Notes under the pieces: generated by a model
Databases searched by the model: none
What the model was told of the DNA's origin: nothing
Seen by the model: only the letters and a program-made list of their open reading frames with translations
Translations under genes and position numbers: made by a program
Shown here: positions 28,570-41,394 of the stretch, one piece after another
How positions within the stretch are numbered: position 1 is the first letter of the stretch
Layout of the letters: every line of letters starts with the position of its first letter
NCBI GenBank assembly: GCA_002914845.1
Contig: JXTC01000050.1
Span: forward strand, 1,075,654 to 1,139,653
Source: Trema orientale
Lineage: Eukaryota; Streptophyta; Magnoliopsida; Rosales; Cannabaceae
Length of the DNA: 64,000 bases
Direction of reading: 5' to 3'

Positions 28570-30189
28570 GACTATCATGACTAAGTAATCATAATTGCAT
28601 TGCACGGCCTTAATAATTAAGGTCGGCTACTCATAACCTCTATCAATGGCTGGAAGGGCCTTTAGTGAGTATCAACCTCGTAAATCTCAGAGGTTAAAGA
28701 ATTGAAATGTTTGAACTTAGTTTTGTTAAATATAGATTTCCTTTGGATCTGCTGTATATGATTAGTAGGAGGAGTATGGGTTCGTGGAACAATGGAATAT
28801 TAATTAGTGCGTGACATAATTAAGCTTAGAAATGATGGAGGAGCTATGCCACACGGGTGCCCCTGTTTGGTGGGCTACTGTTGATGTCATACAACGCTAC
28901 CATGCAATAAAAGTAACACTTTTTTCATTTAACAATCTTTTTTTTTTTTTTTTGAAAATAAAAAGCTTTGGAAATATGTTTTTTGTTCTTCCTTTCCTTT
29001 TCTTTTTCTTTTTGTAGGGACACTTCCTTTGTAGGAGAAAAAATTAATTAGCTTTTGGTATAAGATTTAAATCCTATTCTACAAATTTAGAAACAACTTT
29101 TATATAAAAAAATTGATAGGATTTATAGAATATGATTCGAATCCTACACTAAATGCGCATTATTGGGAAAAAAGGAAAAACAGAGATTGTGTGTGATGAA
29201 TTTTAGATTTAAATCAAAATGTTAGAGTAAGGTTTCTTTTGAAATATGTAGTCTCATATTAGGTTGATGAAGTGGAGTGCAAGTAATTTCAAATTTACAA
29301 AATGTGTGTGAGGTGTATTCTTCCGTCTTTTACACTAATTGCGAGGCACTGTACGTACTAAATGTTACGTGGTAGTTTGACTCATTCAGTTGTCTACATG
29401 CTAGTTTTGATCGATTACCACATATGTGGTGATGTTAGATGTGGATCCATTTAACTTTTGCCTTCTCAACATTTAAAACCAATATATGAAATTCAATAAA
29501 AAGGTACTAATAAGCCATAATCACAATTTTAGAGAATTTATGGTCCTCTTGGCATGCACAATTAATTGCATAGAAATTTTTTGGTCGTATTAATCCAGAG
29601 GCCAGAATAATGGGCGTAGATGGGCCCTCAGTCTTTACTTTAGACCATTTGTGAGATAATGGTGACAACAGAACCCTAGTAATGATGAATTCAGCCGCTC
29701 AGAACCAAAAAAAGAAAAAACAAAAAAAAGAAAAAAAAAAAAGAAAAAAGAAAAAGGAGGTACTCTTTAGCTCTTTATAAACAAAGCACCAAAGAGTGGA
29801 AAAGAAAAGGAGGGAATGACATTGTAAGATGGAGGCAGGAGATGATTGACCTTTCAATGGGGTCCTCTTGTTTAGTGTATAGAATTTATAACACTTGCTC
29901 GCTTTCTCAATAGAGAAACACACACAAATTTACTTTTCCTAATTCCTTTTTTAAATGTCCAATAGTCCACTTCCTCCTACTCATCATCACCATTTGCTTC
30001 TTTGCTCTCTTACTTAAAAACATATATAAGATGCTCTTAGGAGAGTCTAATCTCCAAAGTGTCTCAAACTGAGTGCCAAGTATTATTTAAGACCTGAAAA
30101 GTTAGGCATTGTTGTCTTGCTAGTTTCTTGGGACTATTTTCTTCACTTGTGGAAGTAAATATTTCACTACATTTTGGCTTTGGAGAGTA
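28570..30189. other. Intergenic and promoter of the VAN3-binding-like gene
   Basis: No gene supported. An A/G-rich tract lies at 29707-29757. A TATA-like catatataag at 30021-30030 precedes the start codons of the next gene by 160-230 bp and could be its core promoter element. Confidence 0.4.
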
Positions 30190-30894
30190 ATGGAAGGTAC
30201 TTTCATGACCATAAAACTCCTTTTGGTCCAAAAGAAAAGAGTGTTAAGTTGTTTGTTATGCTAATTTCTGGCTGTGTACCAGTGAGTTGTTGTGCTACCA
30301 AATGCAGCTCGTTGCATAGGCTGGAGAACATAGACGAAAATAGTAGTCCTTCAAGTTGGGAAGCAGTGATCTCTTGCGCCAAGCCGCCAGAAACTCCGAC
30401 CGAATCCATGGAGTTTCTAGCTAGATCATGGAGTGTCTCCGCCATGGAGCTCTCCAAAGCTCTTTCCAATTCACATGTTGCGTCTCAGGATCTTGTCAAC
30501 TCGGCGACGGTGGCCTCTTCTGATGGCTCTGAAGTGCATGATGGTGCAAGTTCTACTACGGCTTTGAAGGAATCTGTAAGACTTTTTTGCTTAGCATAGA
30601 ATCTTGCAAGAAGAGAATATTTTTATCTCACCAAACTTGGCCACCGTTTAATTAAAAGGTTGTCTCTTTAAAGTTCAAAGATACTTGGTATGATTTTTGT
30701 TAATATATTTGTATATAGAATGCGTATTTGTGTGGGCTGAGTTCTATTTGATATTGAAAGGTGCATTTATATGTTTGCTTGTCTTGTTATTTTGGCTATG
30801 ACTGAAATTCTACTAGTCACAGCTACTTCAGCAGTTATCAAGCGAGAGTAGCCCTCCAATTTCACCAAGAGGCAGTGATGAAATGAAGGCAATT

Positions 30895-30967
<73 letters not shown>

Positions 30968-33039
30968 CATACATAATACTATATTACTTAGTTTATTGTT
31001 TTGTCTATGGTTTACTCGTCACTAGGTCATATTCAACCGTCCAATCATTTGACAAATTCAGCATAGTCTTCTGCTTCTCTAAAATTAACCTCATCTTTCC
31101 TTTTTCCCTCCTGAAAATCTACCAGAAAAAAGGGAAAATGCGTTAAGATAGTCAGATAGACAAAGCACCTTGTCATGTTTTTGTTTCTTTCCCCACATTT
31201 TGCAGGACCGAGTGACATCAAAGAAGTCATAATAAGGCTCTAAACTACTTATATTTTTTGAAAAACTTACTTAATTGAAGTCATAACAATGAGTGACGCA
31301 TACACTGAAATGTTCCTTTAGTTATTTGCACTGTTTGATCCAATGGCTTGCTTTCTTATACAAGCATTAAAACCAGGTTTCAGCCCTATGATTTTCTTCT
31401 GCAGGAGTTATTTCTACTTCATCAAGCACTCAATCCAGAGTTTCTTTCCAATCAACAGTTGCTCAAAAATGGGGTAATGTGATGAAGATAATTACTAGTC
31501 AAACTTCCTAGTAGTACCCTTTTATTTTCATCATCATTGCTACTTTGCAGCTATATAAGAGCATACTGAGGAGGAAAACAATGGGGAGGTGGTTAAAAGA
31601 TCAGAAGGAGAGGAAGAAGCAGGAAATCAGAACCCAGAATGCCCAGCTGCACGCAGCAGTGTCCGTTGCTGGGGTTGCTGCAGCTGTTGCGGCACTGGCA
31701 GCTTCAGCTGCGTCGCCTGGAACACCAGCTGCCCACCGGAAGACAGCACCTTCGAAAACATCCACTGCGCTAGCATCAGCAGCTGGTCTGGTAGCATCTC
31801 ATTGCATCGAGATTGCTGAGGAAATGGGAGCTGATCATGACCATATCTTAGCAGTGGTAAACTCTGCAGTTAACGCAAGGACTAACGGTGATATCATGAC
31901 CCTAACAGCAGCTGCAGCTACAGGTATCACTGATTTCTTTAACTGTTTCTTGAGATTTCAATTTTTGACCTCATGGGGCACACTAAGCAATTTCACAAAA
32001 ATACCAAATGATTTTGGATAAACATTATGAATTGACTGATGGGCTGAGGCGCCATAAAAGGAATCAATGTAGCATTCATAATAACTTAAAAAAGAAACTA
32101 TAATCTTCTTTTTAGAAAATACCGTGTTGTTTTTGAGTTACAGCCTTAAGAGGGGCTGCCATTCTAAGGACAAGGCTGCAGAAGGGCTACGGAACTACTA
32201 CATTCGTTTTGGCTGAGGAAAAAGGTGAAGGCAATGAATCAAATGTTTTCACAGCATTGAACCATATTTCCAGAGGAGGAGAACTTCTCAAACGTACGAG
32301 GAAAGGTACGCAATAAAAGAAATTAGCATGCAGTTCTGGATTCCATTAAGCTAATCCTAAGTTATATAATTTGACACTACGTATGTAACTATGGTTGCAG
32401 GAGATCTCCACTGGAAGCAAGTTTCTTTCAGCATTAACTCAAACTGGCAGGTAAAAAGCATAAGAAGGAAACTCGTGTTCCCCCCAGTTTAAAACACAGA
32501 ATAAACACGATAATGTCTAATAATTGAACACTGAATAATAATAAAAGGAACGAATTTGAGAACCTTCACTTTCGAGCTTTCTGGTTGCAAGTCATACAGA
32601 ACAAAACAATTATGACCAAGCAATGGTTTTGTTTTTTCGTGTCCTTGTCTGGTGCCTATCATTTCTAAATCCTCATTTCAAACTTGAAACAGGTTGTGGC
32701 CAAAATGAAAAGCAAGTACATGGCTGGAACATTTACTAAAAAGAAGAAATGTAAGCAAACACTAGTACCCAGAAGAAACCTGTTCTTTTTTTACCTCTGC
32801 TCCTGTAAGCTGTTCTCAGACATGCTTTGGTTGCAGGCGCAGTCTCCGAAGTTCACTGTGACATCCCAGCATGGCCCGGAAGGGAGAAGGACAGTGGCAG
32901 TGAACTCAAGGCATACTTTGGAATACAGACTGTTGACAGGATTATAGAGTTTGAATGTAAAAGTAAAGAAGAAAAACTGATGTGGACAGAGGGAATCCAG
33001 CATTTGTTGAATTGCCATGCCAATGTAACATTACCATAA
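30190..33039 (+). CDS. VAN3-binding protein / FORKED-like protein with DUF828 and plant PH-like domain (8 exons)
   Basis: Coding exons from the simplest start: 30258-30575, 30817-30888, 31405-31473, 31551-31923, 32144-32305, 32401-32450, 32693-32750, 32837-33039 (434 aa). An alternative begins at ATG 30190 with a small intron 30197-30282, giving MEVSCC...; both keep frame. The N-terminal half has the family signature [20 protein letters not shown] and the conserved block [15 protein letters not shown], then an Ala-rich helix ([16 protein letters not shown]). The block [18 protein letters not shown] follows. The C-terminal 100 residues are the PH-like domain ([28 protein letters not shown]). 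Members bind the ARF-GAP VAN3/SFC at the trans-Golgi network and affect vein continuity and auxin transport. Intron 2 uses a GC donor (aag|gcaatt). The next gene converges from the other strand. Confidence 0.85.
30896..30961. repeat. Compound (CT)n(AT)n microsatellite
   Basis: About 18 CT units run directly into about 15 AT units, a few bases inside the GC-AG intron of the VAN3-binding-like gene. It is likely to be length-polymorphic. Confidence 0.9.
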
Positions 33040-33303
33040 GGGGCATAACAATTCTTACGATCTTTTGTTAAAAAAAAGAAACTTGCAGTAAATAATCCTA
33101 GGTGTACATGTTACTGAGCAAGCAAGCCAGTTTTATCCACTTTTACAAACATATACAGATTGATCGATCAACGAATTTGGATCAGGTTTGTTCTTTGATG
33201 TTGTGCTTCTAGAGAATTACTCTAAGCAATATGCTAGGGACTACAGACAAAATTGTAACTTCCTTGGATTCATTCTAGAGGTTTGGCAGCTGGTATTTGA
33301 TGG

Positions 33304-36300
33304 TCACTCTAGCTCCTTCAAAAAATCAACGTTATCAACAAAGACCTGTAGATGGGGAAGAGAAAATTTCAAATCGCATGGATCAGTTTTGAAAATGTGA
33401 TTCATCAAATTTCCAAGGAATTTTATAAATGGGAGATATTTGTTAACTTTGAAGCAGTGTTTACATTGGTAAAAGTTTTACACCAATTTTTAGGTTTCCA
33501 ATAGTTGTAAAGCATTCTTTTGTGCATTCCCATTCTTCCATTTAACAATTACTGCTATGGAATGATTCTGCCCTTCTATATAAAAGTATGAGAGCTAGGT
33601 TATATGTCATCCAGCTATATGAGAATGAGTATGGTCTTAGAAGAATATATTTGTGAGTTGACTCCTGGTAAGCATAATTTGAAACATAAAGGCTAAAACC
33701 TCAATTGTGTATAACGTCTTTATGTAAGAGATGATAGAATAAGAGTCAGAGATGATAGAATAAGAGTCATACTGATTTCCAACCATCCGGGTCCAAGCAA
33801 GCAGTAATCTTTGTATTAATACCCGGCAAGGGACCAGGTTCAAGAATAATCTTCCCCCCACTTAGTTTGACTGCTTCTGCAGTCTTATAGACATCATCCG
33901 TCCCTATTGCAATCTGTTAAAGTACAAATTCAAGCTTGTTATATGATAAACATGGTCCACTCGGAGCTGTTTTTTAAATATAAAGGAAAACTAAAGGAAA
34001 AGGAAAAGCATTAACCTGTGCATAACCATTTCCTTTATCATATTCTGTGACACCATAATTATATGTCAGTTCCAGCACTGCGTTCTTATCTTCAGGACCA
34101 TAGCCCATGACAGCTATAGTATACTGGAGAACGAGCATAGCCAAAAGCAAGTGGAGTAACAATAACCAGACAAGAAAATAAGCTATAGTTTGGATTCAAA
34201 TGAGGATAAAGCAGAAAAACACATATGGTTTTCACAGGATAATCGTTTCTCAGGACAAAATAGCTATATGTAAGGTTCACAGAAACGACAAGCCATCAGC
34301 AGACCACTAATCTATCTGCTGTAATCAGTGTCCTAATTGACACGGAATAGGTAGCAGTCCAATATAGAGCAGTAGTTTAAGTTGTCTCTTGTTCTTTGAG
34401 TGATAGGGATTTAAATTTCAAGCGGTGATATGGTTCTTGAGCACCAGATTCTTTCAAAGAAAAATCGGTACCTTTGGATTAGCATTACACTATAACCAGT
34501 TCCCAACATCCCAATATACGAAGAAAGGAACAGTGGGTAACATTAAGTAAATGGTTCCAAAAGTGAATATTCGCACAGTGATACCCCACTAAATGTGCAC
34601 TTCAAAATTTCAGCAAGGTCTTCATGACCAAAGGAAAAAGGAAACAGCTATAAGCCTATCAGAATCAGCAACTTTTATGACTGATTTAGCCATGCCATGC
34701 TTTGAATCTTTGATCACAGCTTGCATTAAAATACAGTCAAGCATAATTATGGTGCATCTAGGTACTCTCCGAAGCTTACATACGAAAGTTGTCAATGGAG
34801 GGAAACCGTCTAGTATTTACCTTGTAGTTGGGGTTATCCCTTACGCGGAGAAGTTCCATGCCAAAAGCCTAAATATTGAAAAATTAAAATCAAAATTAAG
34901 AAAAGAACAAGAAAGAAAGTAACTTCAGTCATTTACGACAGCAATGAGCCAAACTAGTGAAATAACTGCTTAAAATTTTGAACAAAGAAAGCTCCGTACA
35001 CTATATAAAAAGACCATGCTCACCTTCTTATAGAAGTTTATAGCACGGTCAAGATCACCCACTCGAAGCATTACTTGACATAGGGGCTCAGGAGTGGGCC
35101 CTCTCTCTAAAAGCTCAAACTTATAACCATCAGGATCTTCAATAAAAGCTATTATTGTACTCCCACCTTCAACGGGACCAGGCTCCCTGGTTACTGTCCC
35201 TCCCTTTGCCTTTATGATTTCAACTGTTCTAGCAACCTATAAAGAAAGTTGTTTAGAAGATTATAGCAAGTTTATTAAAAATCCTCTTACTGAACATCTT
35301 TTGATTATTAAATTCCAAGGGTGATTGGATATTTATCTAGTTATTCATATTGGTAAGACAATTGATGCATTTGGTCAAACTTGGATGCCATCGTAATGGC
35401 CCATGATTGTCATTTTTTATGCTACCAAATGCTGCATTCCTGTAAAGTATGATCTTAGTCTTCCTAATAACTGAATTCAGTTATTGGTTGAGGAAGATCC
35501 CTTCATTTAAAGCAAAATACAGAATATAAACACACAGTTCACTTTGAAATTGAATAACAAATTTAACGCAGCATAAAATCGGAAATAAGTTCCCACTAAG
35601 TCCTAAGAAAATGTAATAGAAAATTATATACCAGATCCCTTTACCATAGTCCTTTGGCAACTAATTCATTTCTTTTGAGTAAGTATGCTTACCATTTAAG
35701 AAATCATAAGCATCTTCTTTTAAGCATGAGTTCTAAAAAGATAATGTCAACCTATGTGGAATGGTTCATAACATGTTTAAGTGGGCCAATGGACGTAGAA
35801 TTTCAACCTAAAACAGATATCTACAGTACTTTGGCACACAAGGAGAAGCATATCGATTTCAAGAATAGGAACTTACATCCTCAACAGCAACACCAAAATG
35901 GCCAAAACCAGTACCAATATCATACTTGTCCACTCCATAATCTAGCAGAGATAACAAAAAGTAGAAAACTCAAGTGAGAAGCTGAGTGTTCAATTAAGAA
36001 CAGCATAAAAGTGGCATCAGTTGAATTTGACTTACTGTACGTAAGTTCAACAACAAAATGAGAATCTTCTGGCCCAAATCCAAGAAAAGCATTTGTGTAC
36101 CTGTCCTCAGGTATGTCACGCTTTCTCAGCAGCTTCATTCCCAAGCATTCAGTATAAAATCTGCATATCAAAAGGATAATTAGCTATACATGGAAAATAG
36201 CCATAATAGAAACAATAACAAGTTGACATACTTTATAGTCTTGTCCAAGTCCCCAACTCGGTAGACGACATGGAGCATTCTTCTTTTGTCATTCTTGACC

Positions 36301-37113
36301 CACTCTAATACATTTTCTTTTGTGGTAGGTGTGGCTGCTTGTGCAGCCTCGACGATGTTCCCATCCGATTTTAACAAATTTGATGCTTTTCCCCCTAATA
36401 AAGGTGTCTGGGGGAGAGCTAAAAAATCATTCAAAAACAACAAAAAAAAAAAAAATCATTAGTTAAACGGTAGAAATATACAACGGGTCCATTTTTCTTA
36501 TCAGTTGATTAAAATTTGAAACAAGAGTGAAACTCTCTATTTCGTAACTTAAACATTGTAACTCATTTAGGCTTATTAACATGAAGTCCATCGAAATTTT
36601 CAACAAGATAAATCAGAGCTTCCTCACAATTTTATTGGAAGCCACACAGAAAATTCATAGCTAGAGCTTTCTTAGCAAACAAACAACATCAAAAGAAGTT
36701 TTATTTTCAACCCACATCAACTATAAGCCACCACTCCAATTATATTTATACTACATTTGCAGATTTCATATTCATAAGGTTATTACTTATAGCCATGAAT
36801 GAAAACAACCCAGAAGCTCAAAAGGCCAAAAAGAAACATATTTTGCTATTTCAGAAAATGGGTTTTCTTCATTTTTCATGGTTTTAGAGAGAGAGAGAGA
36901 GAGAGAGAGAGAAGAATGACGTTTGGTAAGGACGGGAAGCTTACCCGAGCCGAGGTGTAAGAGAGCGAGTCTTCTAGAAGGAAAGTATGAGGAACCAGAA
37001 ATGCGCATGGCAGAGAGTCTTGAGGAAGATGATGATGAGAGTGAGAGAGGAAGTGAAGCTCTAAGCTTTGAGAGATTCAGAGTAGCTGATACATGATGAG
37101 AATGAGTCGCCAT
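33304..37113 (-). CDS. GLXI: Lactoylglutathione lyase (glyoxalase I), two-domain, chloroplast form (9 exons)
   Basis: Coding exons in transcript order: 37113-36945, 36418-36232, 36160-36036, 35941-35877, 35236-35024, 34868-34821, 34123-34016, 33913-33773, 33345-33304 (365 aa, phases consistent). The enzyme isomerises the hemithioacetal of methylglyoxal and glutathione to S-lactoylglutathione. The Ser/Arg/Leu-rich first 60 residues look like a chloroplast transit peptide. Domain 1 carries the metal-ligand contexts [10 protein letters not shown] (His), VVELTY (Glu), GFGHFGVAV (His) and FELLER (Glu). Domain 2 repeats the fold with Gln at QVMLRV and YAQIAI, the usual degenerate second half. The last 14 codons ([13 protein letters not shown], stop) sit in an isolated exon behind a 427-bp intron. 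Without it the frame stops two codons after GWKS. Length and order fit Arabidopsis chloroplast GLYI. Confidence 0.93.
33725..33770. repeat. Two-copy 22-bp tandem repeat at a splice donor
   Basis: agagatgatagaataagagtc occurs twice in tandem just inside the last intron of the glyoxalase gene, beginning a few bases from its donor at 33772. Confidence 0.75.
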
Positions 37114-37277
37114 TTTTGGTATCTGTTGGCTCAATTTGAAAGCTCTCGCTCTGGCTTTCAGCTGCTGAATACTGAGGACTGGGGAAGATATTCGGGAAGA
37201 TATGCGTGGTCAGAGGTGTGGGCTTTAAAAGGCTTTAGGTGGTGGAGATTGGACTATGACAGGGCCATTTGACGGAA

Positions 37278-38175
37278 AAGTACATAAATACCAGTTTTCT
37301 TAAGCATACTTTCATAAATACCCGCTTTCATTGTAAAATACCTTTTTTCATACCCCTTTGCATTTTTTTGACAAATGTATACCATATATGTTTTATATAT
37401 TAACGGCTCGTTTGGTACGCAGAACTGGATTGGATTGGATTGAACTAATAATTAAGATTGGATTAGACTAGATTAAATTAGACAATTTAGTATCATTCGT
37501 ATTTGGTGTAACGCAGGACTAGAGCAAAAATACATAATAAAAATTTTATTAATATAGTTTTCATAATATTTTTTTATGAAATAAGAAGATAAATATTACA
37601 TAAATTAGAGAGAGAAAATTAAATAATAATAAATTTTATTTTATTTTATTTTTAATAATTATTATATGTTTATTTTTTTAAAAAAAATGGGATATGCATT
37701 TTTTTTATTTAAGAAAAGACAAAAGATAAAAAAACATTTTATCCAAAAAAGAAAAGAGTCATGATCCTTGGAGCTAAATAAACCCAAGTTCTAAGTTGGA
37801 CTATTTAGTCCCATAGGATGAGTACTATTTTGAAAGTTAGACTCTTTTGTTCAGTCCATTAAAACGCCCAAACATAGGACTAGACAAAAGAGTTCAGTCC
37901 CCTCCTATAGTTCTATGTCTTAAATGGAGCATAAATGTATACCATAATATACATATCATAACTAAAACTTCTCCCTAAAAATCAGTATACATATTAATGT
38001 ATACTCTAAATATAAATTTATATTGTAAATGTAAATGGATGATAAAAATTTACATTTTAAATATATATCACATATATTTTACACATAAAATATATATCTA
38101 ATTTCAAATAAAAGAAAAAAGAATAATTTTTGTAGAATATCACAAAAATATAAGGCACAAAAAAGAATACTATGT
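37278..38175. repeat. Dispersed repeat interrupted by a MITE
   Basis: The outer parts (37278-37403 and 37932-38175) align with the outer parts of 59740-60435. They share gttttcttaagcata, ttcataaatacc, aatgtataccata and aaggcacaaaaa. The copy here is split by the MITE at 37404-37931; the other is split by the 291-bp element. The parent class is unknown. Confidence 0.6.
37404..37931. mobile_element. Harbinger-type MITE with TAA target duplication
   Basis: The 528-bp element starts cggctcgtttggtacgcaga and its reverse complement starts tgctccatttaagacataga, an imperfect inverted repeat ending in the shared word agaact. TAA flanks both ends (37401-37403, 37932-37934). No coding capacity. Confidence 0.55.
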
Positions 38176-38410
38176 CTAAATTTCTCCTAGTTGATCCATC
38201 GTCCTAAATAAAATATTAATATGATAGGCTCACATATTTTATTATTGGAGTTTTGTATTTTGTTAAAAATCATTAGCAGATACTCCTACTAACGGGGAGA
38301 GGGCTCTTTCTTCTCCCCGGTACTATTTTTCTTTTTCAGTTTTTATTTTTTTTCAAATAATTTATAGATTTGCTTTGGCTATAATTAACTTTTTTTTTTT
38401 TTTTCCTGAT

Positions 38411-38793
38411 AACTGTAAACAAGAAGTTTCAACTTCTATTAAAGAGATAAAAATGTAAACAACTAGTTTCGAAAATAATAGTAAACAAGTGGTTTCGGAA
38501 TTATAGGTACTAACAAAGAAATAACAATAAACTAAAAAAGTACCATATAATGAATCACTATATGCAACAAAAAGATAATTAAATATTTAAAAACACAAAT
38601 TTTAACTCTCTAATCTTAAGTTTATTAATTGTAAATAATATATTTATTTTGTACCTGATATTTCATATAACTGTAAACAATTAGTTTCACGTGAAATAAA
38701 TGGATAGAAATGTATACAAGTGGTTTACTTTGTAGCTAATATCAAGTATAATAGCTTTCTGTTTGTCTTCAGTAACTATAAACAACTAGTTTC
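38411..38793 (+). repeat. Six copies of a 20-bp motif, irregularly spaced
   Basis: Consensus aactgtaaacaactagtttc. Copies begin at 38411, 38451, 38477, 38669, 38708 and 38774, all in the same orientation, with one to four mismatches each. The motif contains the palindrome aactagtt. They lie immediately upstream of the transposase remnant and could be transposase or host-factor binding sites, but no function is proven. Confidence 0.7.
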
Positions 38794-38833
38794 ACCATCT
38801 AAATAGTAGACATGCATAAATATAGGTAATGAT

Positions 38834-39254
38834 AAGTGAAGGTTTTTTAATACCATATAGAGGACAACATTGCCATTTAAATGATTGGATACTCCCATCA
38901 AATACTCCTAAAGAATTTTTTAACGTGAATCATTCATATGCTAGAAACATAATAGAAAGGGCATTTGGATTGTTAAAGGGATGATGGGCATTTCTTAGAG
39001 GTCGATCATACTATCTAATCAAAGTGCAATGTCAGATTATTTTGGCATGTTACCTTCTTCACAACTTGATTAGAAGAGAAATGCCTGTGGACCCTTTAGA
39101 ACATGCTCCACTTGAGGAAAATGGTAGTGATAGTGATGATGATATAAATGATGCTTGTTACATGCATATTGAAACATCAAATGCTTGGACAACTAGGCGA
39201 GATAATTTGGCTAGAGAGATGTTTGAGCAATTGTGGGGAAGCCGATATGCATAG
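38834..39254 (+). pseudogene. PIF/Harbinger transposase remnant (C-terminal part)
   Basis: The frame from about 38840 reads EGFLIPYRGQHCHLNDW, then KEFFNVNHSYARNIIERAFG, a stop at 38982-38984 (tga where Arg is expected), then WAFLRGRSYYLIKVQCQII and LLHNLIRREM. This is the end of the DDE_Tnp_4 (HARBI1/ALP1-like) domain. The N-terminal catalytic half is missing, so the copy is dead. The frame ends at 39254 with an acidic linker and LAREMFEQLWGSRY. Confidence 0.85.
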
Positions 39255-39472
39255 ATCACATTGGTTAAGAGTTGTATAATCATGTTTAATTATGTTTGCA
39301 TTTATATTTAACTTATTTCATTATTATGTTTGAACTTTTTTTCGTCTTAGTACTTATGTTTGAACATTTTATGGAGTTGTATAATAATGATGAGTTATTA
39401 TTTGATAATTATGATCTTTTTTCCTATTTTTATAACATATAATTGCATGTTTATATTTGAATTTTTCTTTCT

Positions 39473-40423
39473 ATGGGTATGTTTATCCATTCTATAGGGA
39501 AAAGAATGGAAGCTACTTCTCAATTGACATTAATTGGTGCTAAAAAACACCAATTGACTACAATTAAGGATTCAAAATTGGTAGAGTCTTTGTTGGAATT
39601 AACTAATAGTGGAAAGTGCAAAGCGGGCAATGGTACTTTTAAGCTCGGTTATTTACAGCAATTAGAGAAAATGATCAATAAGAAGATTCAAAGTAGTGGA
39701 ATTAAAGCACAACCACATATTGATTCTCGCATCAAGTTATGAAAGAAACAATACCATATAATTTTTGAAATTTTGGGACCTTTGACTAGTGGATTTGGTT
39801 AGAATGAGGAACTGAAGTGTGTCGTGGCTGATCAATCTATGTTTGATAAACGGGTTAAGGTTAGTTTATCTATTTTAGAACTTTATAGATTATCTATTTT
39901 AGAACTTTAATCTATCAATTATCAGAAATTTTTATTGTTAAAACTTTAACATTTGTTTTATATTATCTAACTATGACAGAGTCGCCCTACTGCAAAGGGC
40001 TTAAGAAACAAGGCATTTCCTCATTATGATGAGCTGGGAATTATGTTTGGGAAGGATCATGCTACTAGACATTGTGCAATGAGATTCTTTGAAACGGTTG
40101 AGGAGATTGATAAAGAAATAGAAAATAAGCAAGAGAGTGAGCATGATCCTTTCACTCCATTAGATGAACTTATTGGTAATGCAAGCATAAACACATATTC
40201 GACACAAATAGGAAAGAAAGGTAGAAAGAGAGCTCGAAGTACAGATCCATTGGTAGATATAATTAGTGATTCAGTGAAACAAATTAGTGTACTACATGCT
40301 TCCACTGGTGAAAATATTAGAAGACTTGCTGATTGTTTTCAGTTTGGAGCTGATAGTGCTACTAGGAGGATGAAAGTATTTGATAAAATTAAAAATATTG
40401 ATGGGCTGACTAATAATCAATGA
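39473..40423 (+). pseudogene. Harbinger-associated Myb/SANT-like protein remnant
   Basis: Two exons, about 39473-39859 and 39980-40423. Exon 1 reads KLVESLLELTNSGKCKAGNG and GYLQQLEKMINKKI, then KAQPHIDSRIKL, matching the Myb_DNA-bind_3-type second protein of PIF elements. It has in-frame stops at 39740-39742 and where the Trp of GFGW is expected (about 39799). Exon 2 (FPHYDELGIMFGKDHATRH) continues the domain and a linker. The transposase remnant lies directly upstream, the usual gene order. Confidence 0.8.
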
Positions 40424-41169
40424 GTTAGAGTTGGGCAACTTCTTATCCAAAATCAAGTGAACACCGACTATTTCTTTACCTTGGATGATGAATTCAAACT
40501 TGGATTTTTCATGCAATTGCTTGGTTGAGTTGCTTTGAATATTGTGGTGATCTATTGAATCTTTTTTGTGATTACTCTAGAAACTTTAACATCTAACTTG
40601 AATTAAGACGTAACTTTTGAAGTTGTAAGATTATATCATGCTTACAAACTTTGGTGATCTTTAGAAAGCTTTAACATACTTTTTATTTTGGGATTCTACT
40701 TGAAAAATTGTAGAATTATATCATGTTTGGAACCTTTGGTGCCACTGAGGAATTTGGCATCCTACTTATGCGATGTAACTTTTGAGAATATATTTGGACA
40801 ATGATATTTATGGTACTTATTGGAACTTTTTTAGAATTGGTTAAACATATTTGATGTGAAAAGTCATATTATATTTGTTTTCGATTTATAGTTATTTTAA
40901 TTTATTTTTAAGATGATAAATTTTTATTATTTTATAAGCAATTTCATTTTATAATTTTTTTTCTACAATAGTTATTTAATTTATTATATAAAACTGTCAA
41001 AAGAAAATGTTTATATAATGTATTTGTGACAAAATATGAAAAAACAGCATATTCTTATGCGTAACCAAACACAGTTTTCTAATATCTTAGAAATCATGGA
41101 CAATATTACTGTGTGTAACCAAATACAGCTATTTTGGATGTCAAACAATCATATCACCATCTTTAACAT

Positions 41170-41214
41170 TCCCATTAATCTAAAAATTGGGATTACCCTA
41201 TACCAAACAGTCCC
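41170..41214. mobile_element. Probable right end of the Harbinger element
   Basis: The reverse complement starts gggactgtttggtatagggt, a typical Harbinger-type terminus. Similar accaaac words repeat at 41062 and 41120. I could not identify the matching left end, which may have been lost with the transposase N-terminus. Confidence 0.45.
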
Positions 41215-41394
41215 AAAAGTATAATGAGTGAAATGGAGCCTCCACGTACCTAGTGTAGTTTCTCTGAAAAATTTATTTATTTGTCAACTAGACATTAGAC
41301 AAATATTTAGGGTTTCTATCACTTGTACATATAAAAAACTAAAAGAATTACAAAAATACGGAACTCAGGCTTTTTTCAAATTTTCGTACGATTT

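Noticed and set aside
33773..33913. Glyoxalase I gene truncated at GWKSV
   Set aside because: The missing conserved C-terminus was found in a 42-nt exon at 33304-33345 with a matching phase and acceptor.
37404..41214. One 3.8-kb Harbinger element spanning both ends
   Set aside because: The left end pairs better with 37931 as a separate MITE with TAA flanks. The right end at 41214 has no proven partner.
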